Source: Lateolabrax maculatus (lineage: Eukaryota; Chordata; Actinopteri; Acropomatiformes; Lateolabracidae). Taken from it: a DNA stretch of 64,000 bases. A program made the translations under genes and the position numbers. Positions 47,141-58,974 of the stretch are shown here, one piece after another. Location: NCBI GenBank assembly GCA_031216445.1, contig CM062213.1:1552501-1616500 (forward strand), read 5' to 3'. The notes beneath the pieces are model-generated. The model did not search any database, was not told where the DNA came from, and saw only the letters and a program-made list of their open reading frames with translations. Positions within the stretch are counted from its first letter, which is position 1, and every line of letters begins with the position of its first letter.

Positions 47141-48301
47141 CCAGCGACCAACCAAATGTGCGTGGACTACGTGGGTGTGCCTTGGCCCCCCGATCTCCCA
47201 TGATGCCCCAGAGCGCGGCCGTGTTTAGAGGACAAAGTCAAGTCTCCAGCTTTTGAGTTGCTGAGTCAGTCTGAATGACCATACAAGGATTTACTGCAGA
47301 ACCCAAAGATCAGTCAGGAAAGAAGATTACAACAGCTACTAGACCCCCTTGAGGTCTCTTTCTTCTTCTATCCACCCATTTCTCTCTTTCCTTCCTCTGT
47401 CAACAGTTCAGTTTCTTTTTTTTTTTTTGACTATCTTTTCTTTTTGCCTGTCTCCCCCTCTCCTTTCTTTTTCACTCCCCTAATCTTCTCCTTTTACTGG
47501 CTACTTCTCATTCCTTCTTTCCTTCCTCTCAACTTTCCTTTCCTCCCAGCCCACAGTGGACCTCCCTTAGGTCTCCTGTCCATCCACTCCTCCTCCTCCT
47601 CCTCCTCCTCCCTTGCTCCTTCCTCCTTTCCTCAGCCAGCCCCTGATAAGAAGGGGGCAGAAGAATTTCTCTTCGGCCACTTCTGAAACTGGAGCCACCA
47701 GAGAGGGATGAGAGGAGAAAATACTCTATTTTTTCTCTTTTCTTTTATTCCTGGACATTTGAGAATTGGGAGGTCAATTTTTCTTTCACATGCACCTTGA
47801 AATCTTCTCTTTTTACCTTTTTATATTTAAACGTCTTTTTCATTCTCCCAGTTAGTTTGGACACTCATTCCCCATCCTCGTTCACACCTTTTTTTTAATG
47901 TTTTTTGCCAACATCTCTTCCTGCCCACTCAGCTTTCTCTCCATCCATATTTTCAGGTGACATTTTTCAAGAACATCATGAAAGACCTGCCCAGGTCAAG
48001 CCGATGGACCCATCCTGAAACATCTTCATCAGCAAGAGAAATTTAAGACCCGTCAAACAAAGGGAGATTGACCAACTTTGGGAGACGATTCAGTGTGAAC
48101 AGTTCACAGTGACCCACAAGAGACGTTATATCCTGAAGTCCAGCAGACCTCAGACCTCATGGATTGACCAGTAGGTGCAGAGACTCGTGCATGACTTGTG
48201 CTGCATCCTGCACGCAGATGTTTTCATGAAGTGAACTGGGGTCAAAGCGTGAACGAGCTTCTCTTGACCCTCTTGGCACTGAGAGAAAACACTTGAACAC
48301 C
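47141..48301 (+). other. Presumed promoter and 5' leader of the angiopoietin gene
   Basis: Unique-looking sequence with a long pyrimidine-rich part (47,340-47,640, including a (TCC)n run at 47,586-47,612) precedes the start codon. Vertebrate angiopoietin-1 has a long 5' UTR within its first exon, so much of this may be transcribed. The transcription start cannot be placed from the sequence. Confidence 0.4.
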
Positions 48302-48700
48302 ATGAAAGGCTTCAACCTCAGCCGGGGGCTGCTGGTGCTTCTGCTGCTCTGGACGCTGTCGACCGGCTCTGATGGAGCCGGTGTTAAAAGTGCAGAGCGA
48401 GGAGGAAGAAGCCAGAGAAGAGGAGGAGGCGGCGGTGGAGGAGGAGGAGGAGAAGGTGCAGAGAAGAGAAGGAGGTTTCACCGCATCCAGCATGGCCAGT
48501 GCAGCTACACCTTCATCCTGCCGGAGCTGGACGGGTGCCAGAGTGGAGGATCGCCATCACAGACTGAACAATTTGGCGTCTCCCGCCGCGGGGCAAGTGT
48601 CGTGCAGAGAGACTCGCCGCCAATAGACGGGGAATGGTCAGCACGGAAACTGCAGCACCTGGAGAGCACGATGGAGAACAACACGCAGTGGCTGCAGAAG
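48302..48700 (+). CDS. angpt1: Angiopoietin, closest to angpt1: first coding exon only
   Basis: Angiopoietins are secreted ligands of the endothelial receptor kinase Tie2; angiopoietin-1 promotes vessel maturation. This exon encodes 133 residues and ends at AAG before the donor GTAAGAGA, phase 0. The start ATG has A at -3, and a hydrophobic signal peptide follows (LLVLLLLWTL). The conserved block is RIQHGQCSYTFILPE...VVQRDSPP...KLQHLESTMENNTQWLQK. The exon ends after WLQK, as I recall for human ANGPT1. HRIQHGQC, FILPE and KLQHLE favour angpt1 over angpt2 or angpt4. Oddities are a ten-glycine run flanked by Arg-rich stretches and a longer spacer after ILPE than in the human protein. The coiled-coil and fibrinogen-like exons are not in the remaining 15 kb, consistent with the very large first intron known for mammalian ANGPT1. 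Confidence 0.88.
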
Positions 48701-50306
48701 GTAAGAGACAACCTGCCTTCTTCTGTTTTCCCTCTTGTTGGAATCCACAGAGTTGTAGCACATTTCGATGTAACATAACTGGCGTAGAAGAAGAGAAGCA
48801 GGTTGGCAGTTAAAGAAAACTGAGCTCCTTTATGGAGGACAGATGAATGTTTTGGTAATTGGACATTCAGCAGGAACTTTCTGTCAGACCAAACAGGCGA
48901 CGCTCTGTAGAAAGTGGAGCTGCAGTAAGAAGATCTTGTCACTGGGTGCATCAGCAGATAGAGGCACAACTACGAGTGTATTGGAGTATTGATATGACAT
49001 ATATACATGTTGTCCTACGCTGTCCTGGACTGTTTAACCCCTCGATAGACCTGGAGAAGCAAAACAATAAGAAAGTATGTGTTGAGCAGCAACCAGAACT
49101 GTGACGCAGGCTTCCTTCAACAGAGATGTCATCTGCCTCAGCAGCTGAGTACGCAGTGAACTTGTTATTTTACACTGTAACGAGCAAAGTTTTGCTGCTT
49201 GGCGATCTGCAGGATGGAGATCAAAGTTTTTAGCTTCTGACTCTGGATGAGTGGCAGCTGGTTTCAATCCCTCCTGTTGTCCTAACAAACCAGAATTCCT
49301 CCATCTGTGGTTTCATTACAGCTGGGGCTGAATGGTGCGTAATGAGAGCCATTGTGAAGCCTTGTTCTCCCATTACCTCACATCCATCCCACAGAAAAGT
49401 CTTGGTGGACAAAGTAATTAGCATGTCACCATGAAAAACTAGTTCTTGCAGATGTGAAGGATCAAATGTCTTTAGCCATTAAAACTTACAGATTATTCTA
49501 ATAAACTGATGTCTGATGAAGGTGACAGTTTTTTATTGTTACTGAGTTGTTTCTTCAGTATTTCTTTGCACTGAACCTCTTGTCACTGTTAACTCCATGA
49601 CACATGGTCTCATCATCTGCAGAGTAAAGTGTGGGAGGTTCATGGTAGTCACCCCGGACTCTCCACCATTGTGCAAGAGCCCAGACAAACCAGTGGTGCC
49701 CTCACTGATGCCAACATAAGTAAACCCATCCTCCAGTGGTGGCCAGAGATAGATGAGGACTAGTACAGTACCGTCTATACACTCTATGTGGACCACACAG
49801 CGTCTTCCTGCTCTTACAGTTGTTGCAGCAGCTCTGTCATCCCCTGATAGTCCGATCAGACTCCCGCTGATGTGCAGACCGAAGTGGTTTGGGTGCAGCA
49901 GGTGATGTTGATCCACGAAATCAGATTAGCGAACGAAAACATTTTCAAAAGGAATGTGTTTCACGGGAAGCCCCCATTCATCATCATTAGAACCAGTGAA
50001 ACGTTACAGGAGAATGAGAGCCACCGCAGCATGAATAATGCTTCTGTTTCAGACGTCAGAGCCTGTATGAATCATCATTCTTACAGAAGGAATGCTGAGT
50101 TAACAGCAGATTTAATTAGCTTTCTAGATGTTGGGCGTATCCACCGTGGCCTTCACAAATTTGAGAAGTAAGCAAATGTTGTGTTCAGGCCCTTTTCCAC
50201 CAAAATGTTGCAGGAACTCTGACTTCCTTTAGCATATCTAAAGAACTGTGAAGATTGAGCAAATTAGACGGATTAGGCATGAGAACTAATGTTTAAGTCT
50301 GATGTA

Positions 50307-50333
50307 TTGAATGAATGAATGAATGAATGAATT
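50307..50333. repeat. (GAAT)n microsatellite
   Basis: About six GAAT units in tandem within the presumed angiopoietin intron. Confidence 0.9.
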
Positions 50334-50844
50334 GAAAAGGAGACACACAGACAAGGGAAAGACGTAGTGAAAAGTAGATCTGCTGAGTGTTGGGTGAATG
50401 AATAGATTTCATGTTGACGTGGCTTTCACAACCAACAGAAGTAAATACTAAATCATCTACACATTCACACCGTAAACATTTCATTGTGATGCAAGGAAAG
50501 GTAATATAATTCCCGTAATTTCCCTTTAATTCTGTGGTTTTCAAGTGACTCCATGTAGTTTTTGGTAATTTACTCCTGAAATCAGATCTCCTCGTCTGAA
50601 CAGTTTGATGCACATCAGATTGTAATTGAAATATTAAATGGGTTTAGATACATTCCAGTGTAAATGGCGCGAGTGAGAATTTGATTATTCCTGACGCCCA
50701 CCGGAGTCGATTTCTTTCCTCGGCACCGAGAGTCCGAAGGATCGAGTTACTTTACTAGAAAGATTTTAATCTGCAGAGTGTAGATTCAGAGCGGTGCTCT
50801 GCTGGATTAAACCACGGAGATTTCAGGAGTGTTTTTAACAATGC

Positions 50845-50846
<2 letters not shown>

Positions 50847-50876
<30 letters not shown>
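50847..50876. repeat. (TG)n microsatellite
   Basis: A pure TG run of about 30 bases. Confidence 0.95.
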
Positions 50877-50877
<1 letters not shown>

Positions 50878-51514
50878 CTTTAATGTGTGTATAAGCGCCT
50901 GCATGTGTGTGTGGGTGTGTTTACCACCCACACTGTTAACCCTCAGAGGAGATGCGGGTCAAGTCCGGAGCCGAAGTCTGCAGCACCCCGACAGAGAGTC
51001 GACCTTTGACCTTTGACCTTCAGGCTTCAGCCGTCAATATCTAATCGCTCTCTGACTCCGAACCATCAGTCCACACGTCTGTTACCGTCCTCTCGTCAGA
51101 GCTGCAGTTCAGTTCAGATAACTGCGTCTCCTTTCTTTCTCTGCTCTCTTTGTCCCAGTTTCTGTTGCTCCTTCTTCTTCTTCACCTCTTTCATCTCCCT
51201 CCTCCCTGCTGAAAGTAAGAATACCAAAGCGTCAGAGTGTTTAAGGTGTTGTTAAGGTTAAAGTAAAGTAAATGCATCTTTGTGGCGGCAGAAAGACTCC
51301 ACTGGTATGACTCTGTATCTCCATCCAGATTAAATGAGAAAAGTTCCACATCCACATCCTGCCTGTAGAAGTGTAACTGAGACTATTTAAAGGAGGCAGG
51401 GCACACAGAAACTGTGCAATGAAAAAAAATTACATCAAAAAATGCAATAGAAACAACATAAACAGACAGAAAACTGTCATATAGTGAACAAAAGAACGTA
51501 CTGATCTTTTTGTC

Positions 51515-51640
51515 AGTAAAATGCGAGAAAACAGTGAAAAATGACCGAAGCCGAAGGTGACATATTCAAACTGTTTCTACTGTCCGACCAAAAGGCCAAA
51601 ACCCCCAAATACTCTTTTTACTATAATGTAAAACAAGGAC
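51515..51640 (+). repeat. Partial copy of the ATTAATCGATT fish repeat family
   Basis: GAAAACAGTGAAAAATGACC and CTGTCCGACCAAAAGGCCAA correspond to the interior of the family seen at 14,570-14,815. The terminal ATTAATCG blocks are missing. Confidence 0.45.
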
Positions 51641-54600
51641 GGCCAGATGGAACCAGAGAATGTAGATGAATGTGGATTCACTCAGTAATCGACTGGTCGT
51701 ATAAAAGGAAATGCAGGCTGTTCTCGCTATAACGTCTGTTTTCCTTGTAAACTGCACAAGAAAGGTTTTGAAATAATAAAAGATGCAAAATTGCTACAGA
51801 ACCACAGCTGTCTTGTGTCCACAGTCTGGCTGCAGTAAAACCCCCCACCAACCGTGACGCAGTAGATTCACTCCATTTGTTCAAATTCTTCTCAATATTT
51901 GCGTTTCTCATGCGGTCACTGGTGGCGAATGTGCTCCCTCACAGCTCAGGAAGTCACAAATCAGGTCTGGGAGCCGGAGTCCTTCACTGTGGTCGGATTC
52001 AAGCTGACGGAGCATTTAGTGAAGTTGTTTCACGTCGTTGTTTCTGGACTGCAGCGACGATGTGAAGCGAGCAGCTGAGATCTACGAGACGACGAGCGCC
52101 ACAACGGCCCAAAACGTTTCCATGAGGAGAAACGTGGCGCAGCTTCAGAGACGATGGCAGTTCAAAAGCCTGGAGAATCTCTATAATGTTGACCGGATCT
52201 GCATTTGTTTTCAGGGTTTGTGTGTCTCTGATTTTCCAACGTATTCTGTATTTGCAGCGTTTTATTGCTGTCAACTTGTTTGTGTTTCGGCTTTTTCATT
52301 CGAAGCACATTTCCGTCGTATTTATTTTGGATTTTCAAAAATCTGACTCATAAGTGGATGAATACACGATTTGCAGCGACCAGCAACAGTAAGCCAAGTT
52401 CAAAGTGTAAAGTTGTTTTTCTCGAGTTTCGGTCATCCTCTGGTTGCAGTGTGGCCTCTGCAGCGGTTTGGTGTTTTCCAGAGAGTCGGCCTGTAAACAG
52501 CAGTAAGTGAGGTAGTTAACAGGGGGCTTGTTTAGTTTTCTGCCAAATGACTGACTTCAAATGGGCCCGTGCCTGAGAGACTGAGAGACAGGAAAGCCAC
52601 TGTGGTCGGACCGCAGCCCGACTATCAGCCGCCGCTGCTGCGATACCACGCTTTGATGTGCTCGAAGGTTATTTTGACGATAACCTTCTGCAGAGAGACA
52701 AAGAGAAATAACTGCAGTGTCTGATGGGATAAGACGGAGAAAAGTGGATTTTAAAGTGAGAGAGAGACACAGGATCCGATTTAAATAAAGTTTTACTGTA
52801 GCAGTAGGTGAGTATGAGTGTAAAATAACATTAATGAAGTTTATATATTCTACAGTTTATGGAAAATATAAATTTTTATATTGAAGAAAAATCCTCATAA
52901 ATGTAAAAAGACTTCATATGTTCCTCATTATGATTTGCCATCATTTTTATAGTGTATATAAAATTTAACTACAAAATACTGAACATTTGTATATCACTCG
53001 TTAAAAAGTTTAACAAGGGAATGATTCAAATTCAATTCATTTAAAGATAAAATGTAATGAGGGTAAAGTTATTTACTGTATGTAGATGAAGATGGATTCA
53101 GTGTGTCAATTATTTCCAAACAAATGAGCCAGGACACCTCAAAAACCATTTGATGACGTGATGCCCCTTTTCCGAAGCGATGCTATGGCGGCTTGTCGCC
53201 TCTGTCTGTAACTTCTGCAACTCTTCGTCATCTCGGCCACAAACTCATCCGTCTCCATCCAAGCGGCTCGAACATCGTTGCGACATTAGTCGGCGCTGAG
53301 TTTGAAAGAGAAACTGAAGTAAAATGTATAAAAAAGTGCCACTTTTTAGCAGGTTCACCCTCGTTTAAAAAAACCTGATTATTTGTACTAATTTCGGTGT
53401 AAAAAGGGTATTAAAGACTCACTGGACGTATGAACATGGAGGCGCATTTAGCAGTTAAGAGCCAGATAATTACTCACAGAGAGAAGAAGAAGAAGGCAGT
53501 TCTGTAGCATTGAGGAAGTAATGTACGCATCGAATGATCCGTCTTTTTCTTTACCTTTCATACAACAATGGTGCCCGAGCGTTGCAGAGTCTGTGTGTGT
53601 TTAACTGAGCTAAAATGAGGGATGATGATGGACTTTTATTCGAAGAAATCCGAATGGATGCTTATAATAATAAAACATTTAACATGACAGAAATGTGCTA
53701 TCTTCATCACTGAAGTGGCTTAACAGATCAGTGAATGTAGGTTTGAACCTGTACACAGTTTGGCTTTCGGCCGTCCTACATCACAAACTAGAATAACAAC
53801 ACACTGTACTGAGAGTGTTTGCAGATTCTGCCTGACCTCCAACACCTGGTCTGCAGCGAGCCGCTCTGTGCTCCATCATCCTTCACGGCCACACATCAAA
53901 CAGCGGTGAGACCCGCTGACGGCACTAATCGCAGCCTAATGACGGCCTCCTTCAGTCCAAACACAACCACAGACGACTCGGCTCTCTTTCTGCTGCGCCT
54001 GGATTTCACTTATGTTGTTAAAAATGAACTGAACTTCGGCTGAAAGAAGGCTGACGGGTCACGAAACATCTTCATCACTTTATAAAACCAAAATACAGAA
54101 ATAATGTGTTGCTGCAGAGGGAAACTGCACATCTACAGTCAGACAGGAGGAAGTCGACTACATACAGCGACTACATACAATGGACAGTTCTGGGTAAAAT
54201 CTCACTGTTCACTTTAGTTTTTTCTCTTTCAGATTCATTTGATTGATCTGATCGTATTTGTTTCTGCTGGACGTCCTGTTTCGGCCATGTTTCCAGATGT
54301 CAGAGAGAAGTTATTATCAGACTACACAACTGCGCAATAAGCTCCAAGCTGTCATAAAAAAACTAAATCTGATATCGGCTGATACTCTGTAAGACATTTT
54401 ACAGTGTGAAGGCAACTTTTCATCATTTCTGTACTGTAACTTTACTGAATACACTCTTCTAGCTTGACATTCAGGATTTGCAGTAGTTTCACGACCTCTG
54501 TAGGTTTTTTCTGTTCTCTGGGATTCTCTCTGAGTTTAATTCCCTGCTGGAACGGTTGGGGGTGATTATTGAGGACTGGAGGCAGTGTTGGGAATGTTTG

Positions 54601-55220
54601 GGAATGGTTTTATTGTGCTTCATGGAGCTGCGCGGTGGAGAGCTGGGAGCGTGTTGGGGGTTTTAAATGGTCTCATAAAGAGGTTTGACTGCTGCACGGT
54701 TTGTGATCTGATAATGTGACGGCCAGAGTCTCACAGCCGAGTGCTTCTGTTAGCTGAGCATTCGTAACAGTGACCCAAGAATAAAGACGATGTGACGACA
54801 AACCTCAAAACAAAACACGTCACAAGGTTATTTTAGTTTTTTTATTGTTTTTGTTTGGTGATTTTATGAGATTAAAAAAAGGATTAGAAAGGAGACTAAA
54901 CTGCACAGCATAGTAACACAATAACACAGTAACACAAGATCCGTAAAATGACCAGGAAGCTATGAAAGTAGAATTAAAAACATAAAAAGCAGTACTGATG
55001 CAGGAAGTGGAATCACAGGGGAAGTGGCTGTGGTCATGAGTGGGAAAGTGTGTGTTACGATGTGTGTGTCTGTGGGTGCGTATTTCCGTCTGAATGTGAC
55101 TAACGCAGGCGTCACTCAGAAAAACGTATGTTAGGCTGCAGCCTCCATACATGGTCACTGCTGAATGAGTCTGGCCTCAGGAGTCGGCGTGCGCCATCCT
55201 TATGGAGACAAAAGTCGTAA

Positions 55221-55258
55221 CATACCCCCCCCCACAATGTTTGTGGGGGGGGGGTATG
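55221..55258. repeat. C9/G10 inverted repeat (hairpin)
   Basis: CATAC, nine C and ACAA are followed after a 3-base loop by TTGT, ten G and GTATG-type sequence. The arms are complementary except for one extra G. Either strand could fold into a hairpin, and the G arm may also join a quadruplex. Confidence 0.85.
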
Positions 55259-55278
55259 CCGTCAGAACCTGACGCCGT

Positions 55279-55667
55279 CAGAACCTGCTGATAACAGTCG
55301 GTGTGTTTCTCCTTCCCACCAGGAATGTGGACTTTTCTTTTGGGCAGCATCTCTCCTCCAGCCTGGAAAACTGTCGGCTGGTTGGTTTGTTTCCGACGCA
55401 CAGAGCTGAGCGTAAACCGGCGAGAGGCCGTGTGTCGCAGACTGAGACGCAGAGTCTGAATGTGCTGTATACATGTCCAAAGAACGCTGCTGAAACCAGG
55501 AGAATATCTGCACATCACACACGTCTTAATGGGAAAATACTACATTCAGAATAAGGCCTGATTCAGAATATCCAAACTGAATCTGCTGTTTACATGACCC
55601 AGATTAAACTCTGAATAATGTCATATTCAGAATAATAGTGGAACATTAAGTGCATGTAAACGTAGTC
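55279..55667 (+). mobile_element. MITE-like dispersed repeat, copy 2 (copy 1 at 25,957-26,345)
   Basis: It ends AAGTGCATGTAAACGTAGTC, the reverse complement of the terminus of copy 1. The body matches copy 1 in inverted orientation over almost its whole length. It lies directly after the C9/G10 hairpin. Confidence 0.6.
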
Positions 55668-57344
55668 ATTGATCTCTCGAGTAGAAATAAAGGTTGAATG
55701 AATGAATATGAGTCTTTCTGGCTGCCTCTTCATGTTATCACGGGCAGCAGGATAATCTGACTGCGGCTGCTCTCTGACCACATGTGGCTAATTTTCTGGC
55801 TGAAGGATTTAAGCGCCCTGTAAAGAGGAAACAGAAACACGGCAGTTTACGGGAGTTTCTTTTTAGCGGGAGCCAGGTCGGCCTTCTGCATCAGTGCAGC
55901 TGATTACCGGCCTTTTATCAACGCTGTGAATCTGACTGGCTGCTGGAGACACACTTCAAACAAGCTGACAGAGATGCAGAGAAGAGAGAGAAAGAAAGAA
56001 AGGAGTCTTTTTTACCCGTTTTCTTTGCAGATAAAACAGGTTTTAATGTCACACAAAGACAATAAGAGATCAGTTACTTAAAAGTCGGTTAAAACTGTGC
56101 TCCGTACCTGCAACTTCACACCTTCAACTTTTTCCCAGTAAACAAAACTCAAGATCATGTGAAAAACAGTTTCACATCTTGTTTCAACATAAAACACAAA
56201 AAAGCAAGATGTCATCAAATCGCTGCTTCCATGTAAATCTAAAATGGATTTCCCTTTTTTGAGTTCTCAAATGATTTTCCCATGATCTTTCTGTTTGACA
56301 CTTTTGATTTTACTTTGTAGGAAGTAAGTAGGATTAAAAAAAGTTCACTCCAGTATGTCATGGTCACCGTTCCCAGAAGTCATATCACTGTGACTAAATA
56401 TTTTGAGTGGCTTGATTTGGGAGGTCAGGGGGCCGATTGAGGGGGCGTCCACGGTTAGTCACAGAGAACTGGAAAAAAAAGGTCATTCTGATGAGATAAA
56501 ACATCACAAGACAAAGTAAGAAAGGAGGGCCGGAGTGTAAAAGAAACAGGTAGAAAGATAAAGATAGAGGGAGTGTGTGGGAGACAGACAGGGATGAAAC
56601 AGAGAGGAAGACATAGTTCAACACTTCCAGACAAGTCGCCCGTTAACCCATAAATCACTACAGCGAGCACGACGAGAGGAACAAAGAGGGTGAACGAGAT
56701 TAAGTTATCTTAGAGAAAGAGAGGGGAGGAGGGGAAGAGGGGGAGGAGGTGAGAGGAAATATAAGACAGAAACACAAGAGAGGGAACTGGATTTATAAAG
56801 TATTTATATTACAACAACTCAATGTTGGCAAAATCTGAATGAAAAACAACAAGTGTTTAAACTCTCTGAAGTGGGGTAGATAAAAGGTGACAAAATGGCG
56901 GCTGTAACAGTGTCAGATGAACTGCTGGTTCCAGGAGGCGTTACTATAGCAACAGTCCAACTTAAAACCCACTGCTTGCGCCAGGTTACGTTTCTGCATC
57001 TAAAGCTTGGTGGGTAAAGTTAAATGATGCGGCCGACGGTCTGTGACGGTCAGACACATCAAGCTGCGTCTGCCTTCGCCGCTCAGAGACAACATGGCCG
57101 CCGGAGGGCTGTTGTTTGGAAAACTTAAATATATTCAGAATTACAAACAGAGCTCACCTTCATTTGGTTTCTCAGCTGTGTATCTCGAACATTTGATACG
57201 TTGTTGGTCCTGACCGGCAGAAAGGATCACCACTCGCCTGTAAAGACCCTTTCATGCTCAGTTGTGTTTGTAGCTGATGGTAACTCTGACTCTGGCTGCT
57301 AAGCTGCTGATGAGTTGCTGCTGACAGAGAAAAGAGAAACACTC

Positions 57345-57955
57345 TTTGGCCAGAAGTGTGTGGACACTGCTCTCCATTAGTCGATTGTTCAGGAACTCGA
57401 TCGAAGGAGCCTGATTGTCGTCATAACACAAAGGATCATTTCATTCGGGCTGAATGAAGGTGCTTAATGTCTGATATTATATAGAATTGCTTGGTTTCTC
57501 CCAGTAAATCATGATATATGGCTTATTTTGGTATAACTATCAGCGTATTATTGCTATTGTTGCATATCGAGCTCCGTATCTTAGGTAAAAAATGACTTTC
57601 TCATGGTTTGGGTTTGGTCCTTTAGTTCCACTGAAGGGAAGTCTTAATGCTGTTCCATACAAATATATTTTAGACTACAGCTTGTGTTGACTCACAAAGG
57701 CAGCTCCAGATCCCAGTTTGCTGTGGAATAACTTCTGCACGGAGCTCCGACCTCCTCCCCCATCCAACACCTGGGGGTTGGACCGGATCACCCACATCAG
57801 TGTTGGACCTCTGAATGGGATCAATCCCTGCAGCAGGTTCACACATCCAGTGGGAAGAAACCAGGAGAGTGAAGGCAGCAGATTAATGATCATGGTTTTG
57901 GGATGAAACGTTTCCCAATCAGGAACGTGTTCAGTTGTCCACATACTTTTGGCCA
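57345..57955. mobile_element. Non-autonomous DNA transposon with TGGCCARAAGTRTGTGGACA inverted ends
   Basis: The left end reads TTGGCCAGAAGTGTGTGGAC and the right end is the inverted partner TGTCCACATACTTTTGGCCA. I recognise this end and the interior segment CATCAGTGTTGGACCTC...AATCCCTGCAGCA as a repeat frequent in fishes. The interior has only short frames, so it is non-autonomous or a decayed transposase gene. The superfamily is not decided. Confidence 0.6.
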
Positions 57956-58061
57956 TGAGTGAGAATGAGAGAGGAAGAGGAGATGAAGAGTACTGGGGGT
58001 TCCCCTCTCACACCGACCACAACCTCTTCATCTGTCTGTACACCAGCTGCTTCACATCCCA

Positions 58062-58071
58062 ACACACACAA

Positions 58072-58117
<46 letters not shown>

Positions 58118-58371
58118 ACACACACACACACACACCCACACAAACATACAAACACACCCACACAATCACAAACACACACACACACACACACACGCACACA
58201 ATCACACACACACACACACAATCACACACACACACACGCACACAATCACACACACACACACACAATCACACACACACACAAACACACGCACACAATCACA
58301 GGCACACACACACACAATCACACGCACACACACACACAATCACACACACACCCAATCACACACACACAATC

Positions 58372-58409
<38 letters not shown>

Positions 58410-58412
58410 ACA
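58062..58412. repeat. CA array with regular AATCACA interruptions
   Basis: About 350 bases of CA repeats with frequent AATCACA units. A TG-rich array follows at 58,472-58,520, so the two are complementary and could pair in single-stranded form. The His-Thr-rich open frames are artefacts. Confidence 0.95.
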
Positions 58413-58471
58413 GTTCATTGTAAAAAGGACGTGTTTGTTGGCTGGGTCCAACTCAACACAATTAGTTGAGT

Positions 58472-58486
58472 GAGTGTGTGTGGGTG

Positions 58487-58520
<34 letters not shown>
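58472..58520. repeat. (TG)n array
   Basis: TG repeats with GG and GC interruptions, facing the CA array 60 bases upstream. Confidence 0.95.
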
Positions 58521-58697
58521 CGTACACATTGTAGTTGAACACAGTTGAGTTAATGAACAAATCCATAACATAATTTCTGATCATTTCTTCATGTTCTGCT
58601 CCGCAGCTGCTTTTCATCTCACAGATTTTTCCAAAATCTTTGAGACCTTTTAATAGCACTTAAGTAAACCCAGATACTGAGATATGTTACATAAACA

Positions 58698-58698
<1 letters not shown>

Positions 58699-58730
<32 letters not shown>
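58699..58730. repeat. (CA)n microsatellite
   Basis: A CA run of about 32 bases. Confidence 0.95.
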
Positions 58731-58732
<2 letters not shown>

Positions 58733-58926
58733 CTAATCAGCTGAACTATTGCCCATTGAGAGACCATAATTACATGCATATATAAAAACAAAGTAAAACA
58801 CTCTTTTTTCTCCCTCTCGTTCTCTCTCTAATACAATGTACTACAGCCACACGTTACATACATGACACACGTAAACAACAGGAAAACAGACGCTACTGAT
58901 CAACTGATGTATTAACACATGTTGAG

Positions 58927-58928
<2 letters not shown>

Positions 58929-58973
<45 letters not shown>
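58929..58973. repeat. (CA)n microsatellite
   Basis: A CA run of about 45 bases. Further short runs are at 59,147-59,173 (TG), 60,299-60,327 (CA) and 61,379-61,404 (CA). Confidence 0.95.

Positions 58974-58974
<1 letters not shown>

Noticed and set aside
49539..49916. A 125-codon minus-strand frame in the presumed angiopoietin intron
   Set aside because: It has no recognisable domain, signal or splice context. It may be repeat-derived, and a protein search would decide.
57949..58473. Frames of 154 and 174 codons
   Set aside because: They are His-Thr-Asn translations of the CA/AATCACA array.
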